Positions 22,634-23,995 of a stretch of DNA of 23,995 bases are shown piece after piece. Numbering within the stretch: position 1 is the first letter of the stretch; the number at the start of each line of letters is the position of its first letter. The translations under genes and the position numbers were made by a program. Under the pieces are notes generated by a model that saw nothing but the letters and a program-made list of their open reading frames with translations, was not told the origin of the DNA and did no database searches. The DNA comes from DATBAK01 sp036787815 (GTDB taxonomy: Bacteria; Actinomycetota; Acidimicrobiia; IMCC26256; PALSA-610). The stretch lies in NCBI GenBank assembly GCA_036787815.1, contig DAIQOP010000023.1:1-23995 (forward strand), read 5' to 3'.

Positions 22634-23169
22634 GCGACCCGCCGCCGATCGAGTCGGTCGACGCGCTGCTCGCCGTGCTCGAGGCCGGCTCGGCGCACGA
22701 CGACGAGGAAGACGTCGACCTCCTCGCGCACGCGCTGCAGTGCGCGCATTGGTTGCGGGTCGCCGCACCCGACGATGTCGAGCTCCAGATCGCCGGTCTC
22801 GTGCACGACATCGGGACTGCCCTCGTGCCCGACGCGCCCGAGCGGCACGCGCAGATCGGCGCGGCGGCGGTGCGCCCGCTGCTCGGCGCGCGGGTCGCCC
22901 GCCTCGTGGCCGGACACGCCGAGGCCAAGCGTTACCTCGTGGCCGTCGACGCGTCCTACCGCGACGCGCTGTCGGAGCGCAGCGTCGTCACCCTGGCCGC
23001 GCAGGGCGGACCGTTGAGCGAACGCGCGGCCGAAGCCTTCGCCCGCGGGCGCGACGCGGAGGCGCTGGTCGCACTGCGCCACGCCGACGACGCGGCCAAG
23101 ATCGCGGGAGCGGTCGTCGACGGCCTCGCGAGCTGGCGCCCGGCCCTCACCGCGCTCGCCACTCGCTGA
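22630..23169 (+). CDS. PhnZ-like HD-domain protein, possible diiron oxygenase
   Basis: 179 residues from the GTG at 22630, overlapping the phosphatase stop. The metal-ligand pattern is H34, H59-D60, H73, H96 and D153 or D154, close in order and spacing to H34, H58, D59, H80, H104 and D161 of PhnZ, the mixed-valent diiron oxygenase of phosphonate breakdown. Further PhnZ-type blocks are GHAEAKRYL (95-103), Y-x3-LSERSVVTLAAQGGPLSE (110-131) and RHADDAAK (150-157). The substrate-site Tyr of PhnZ (Y24) appears to be Asp while the nearby Glu is kept, so the substrate may differ. No other phn genes are present. It could instead be a plain HD phosphohydrolase. It is last in the ppk cassette. Confidence 0.8.
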   Translation: MSDPPPIESVDALLAVLEAGSAHDDEEDVDLLAHALQCAHWLRVAAPDDVELQIAGLVHDIGTALVPDAPERHAQIGAAAVRPLLGARVARLVAGHAEAKRYLVAVDASYRDALSERSVVTLAAQGGPLSERAAEAFARGRDAEALVALRHADDAAKIAGAVVDGLASWRPALTALATR

Positions 23170-23225
23170 TCCGAGCCTGATTCGCTTCGCCATCACGGGG
23201 CGGGCCGGCTTTCCCCATCAAGGTG

Positions 23226-23241
23226 GGCCCGGTCGCGGGCC
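23226..23241. terminator. Hairpin after the ppk cassette
   Basis: GGCCCG (23226-23231) pairs with CGGGCC (23236-23241) around a GTCG loop, 57 bases after the last stop of the cassette. No T-tract follows; possible weak terminator. Confidence 0.3.
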
Positions 23242-23254
23242 GATGCAAGAGTCA

Positions 23255-23260
23255 TACACT
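23255..23260 (+). promoter_or_regulatory. Predicted -10 box for the peroxiredoxin gene
   Basis: TACACT lies about 100 bases before the peroxiredoxin ATG. It is the only TANNNT of this quality seen in the 192-base gap, and no good -35 is visible. If it is used, the mRNA has a leader of roughly 95 bases ending in a clear GAGGAG ribosome site, unlike the leaderless units nearby. Confidence 0.35.
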
Positions 23261-23361
23261 GCGCCTCTCTATCCACGGATCGACACCCCCACGCCGGTCG
23301 GTCGAGCAATCTCGAGTGCCGGCGCGCGCCGCGTCGATCTGCCCCAGCGAGGAGCATCAAC

Positions 23362-23826
23362 ATGTCCGTGACGGTCGGCGATCAAGCCCCCGATTTCACG
23401 CTCAAGGATCAGCACGGGAACGACGTGACACTGTCGAGCTTCAAGGGTCGGAAGAACGTCGTCCTCGTCTTCTACCCGTTCACGTTCACCGGAGTCTGCG
23501 AAGGCGAGCTCTGCTCGCTGCGCGACGACATCTCGGCATTCGAGACCAACGCGGCCCAGGTGCTCGCGCTCTCGTGCGACACGCGGCACGCTCAGGCCCA
23601 GTGGGCACAGCGCGAGGGCTTCACCTTCCCCGTGCTGTCCGACTTCTGGCCGCACGGCGCCGTCGCGCAGGCTTACGGCGTCTTCAACGAGGCCCTCGGC
23701 TGTGCGAACCGGGCCACGTTCGTGATCGACAAGACCGGAACGGTCGTCGACACCTTCGAGTCGCCGAACCTCGGCACTCCGCGCGACCGCGCGGCGTACG
23801 AAGCAGCACTGACCAAGCTCGGGTAA
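23362..23826 (+). CDS. Peroxiredoxin (AhpE/BCP-type thiol peroxidase)
   Basis: 154 residues, cytosolic, reduces peroxides. The peroxidatic site is P39-x3-T43-x2-C46 with the conserved Arg probably R117 (NRATF). The context FYPFTFTGVCEGEL is close to mycobacterial AhpE, a 1-Cys enzyme. A second Cys at C51 gives the C-x4-C spacing of BCP/PrxQ atypical 2-Cys enzymes, so an internal disulfide is possible. C72 and C114 are additional. GAGGAG seven bases before the ATG is a good ribosome site. It stands alone after the ppk cassette. Confidence 0.95.
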   Translation: MSVTVGDQAPDFTLKDQHGNDVTLSSFKGRKNVVLVFYPFTFTGVCEGELCSLRDDISAFETNAAQVLALSCDTRHAQAQWAQREGFTFPVLSDFWPHGAVAQAYGVFNEALGCANRATFVIDKTGTVVDTFESPNLGTPRDRAAYEAALTKLG

Positions 23827-23845
23827 CCGGGCGGCACGAGGAGCG

Positions 23846-23995
23846 ATGCGGATGCGGTTTTCCGAGATGATGGGTTCCGGGGGCGGACCGGCTTCGAAAT
23901 CCCGCACCCGGTCGGAGACCGACGCCGGCACCGCCGATACGGCCGTCGCCGAGGCCGAGACGTCAGGGGCAGCGCGCGGGACGACCGAACCGGTC
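23846..23995 (+). CDS. Start of an unidentified gene (cut by window edge)
   Basis: An ATG frame is open to the window end (50 codons from 23846). GAGGAG lies 2 bases before the first ATG and 8 before a second in-frame ATG at 23852, so 23852 is the likelier start. The visible part (MRFSEMMGSGGGP, then Ser/Thr/Ala/Glu-rich) is low-complexity and gives no family. It begins 19-25 bases after the peroxiredoxin stop and may be co-transcribed with it. Confidence 0.45.
   Translation, partial: MRMRFSEMMGSGGGPASKSRTRSETDAGTADTAVAEAETSGAARGTTEPV

Overview
The window is about 24 kb of very GC-rich DNA with almost no non-coding space and many GTG starts. It carries actinobacterial marker families: a YlbL-type PDZ/Lon protease near a UPF0182 protein, a DUF2342 protein, a class E-like sortase, and ppk next to a MutT1-like pair. 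I read it as a chromosomal scaffold from an actinomycete, possibly Acidimicrobiia; the class is an inference from gene style. A run of exactly 100 N marks a scaffold join, so this is probably a draft or metagenome assembly. I found no tRNA, rRNA, insertion sequence, phage or CRISPR array.

Layout. Positions 1-9.7 kb, all on the minus strand: sufB followed by sufD (cut by the window edge) for Fe-S assembly, a large UPF0182 membrane protein, a DivIVA-like coiled-coil protein fused to a phage MuF-like cysteine domain, a membrane-anchored PDZ/Lon protease, and a sortase. At 9.7-12.4 kb a HEAT-repeat gene (+) converges on an overlapping minus-strand chain moaE, a small membrane protein and an MreB homologue. 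The space between the converging genes is filled by a 102-bp tandem repeat that contains the scaffold gap. At 12.5-18.7 kb: an HtrA-like protein without its catalytic His and Ser, a fused siroheme-decarboxylase-like protein, an SDR protein without its YxxxK pair, a DUF2342 protein and an MFS permease. At 18.7-23.2 kb: polyphosphate kinase, a CHAD protein, a Nudix hydrolase, a SixA-like phosphatase and a PhnZ-like HD protein, each joined to the next by a 4-base ATGA or GTGA overlap. A peroxiredoxin and the start of an unidentified gene close the window.

How they work together. sufBD is ordinary Fe-S housekeeping. The envelope genes (UPF0182, DivIVA fusion, PDZ/Lon, sortase, MreB, HtrA-like) suggest cell surface and shape functions. 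The five-gene ppk cassette is the strongest candidate for a coherent and little-described system: a polyphosphate maker, a predicted polyphosphate binder, a Nudix/histidine-phosphatase pair equivalent to a split mycobacterial MutT1, and a possible diiron oxygenase. A second theme is promoter design: four transcription units show a TANNNT box 6-7 bases before a GTG, as expected for leaderless mRNAs.
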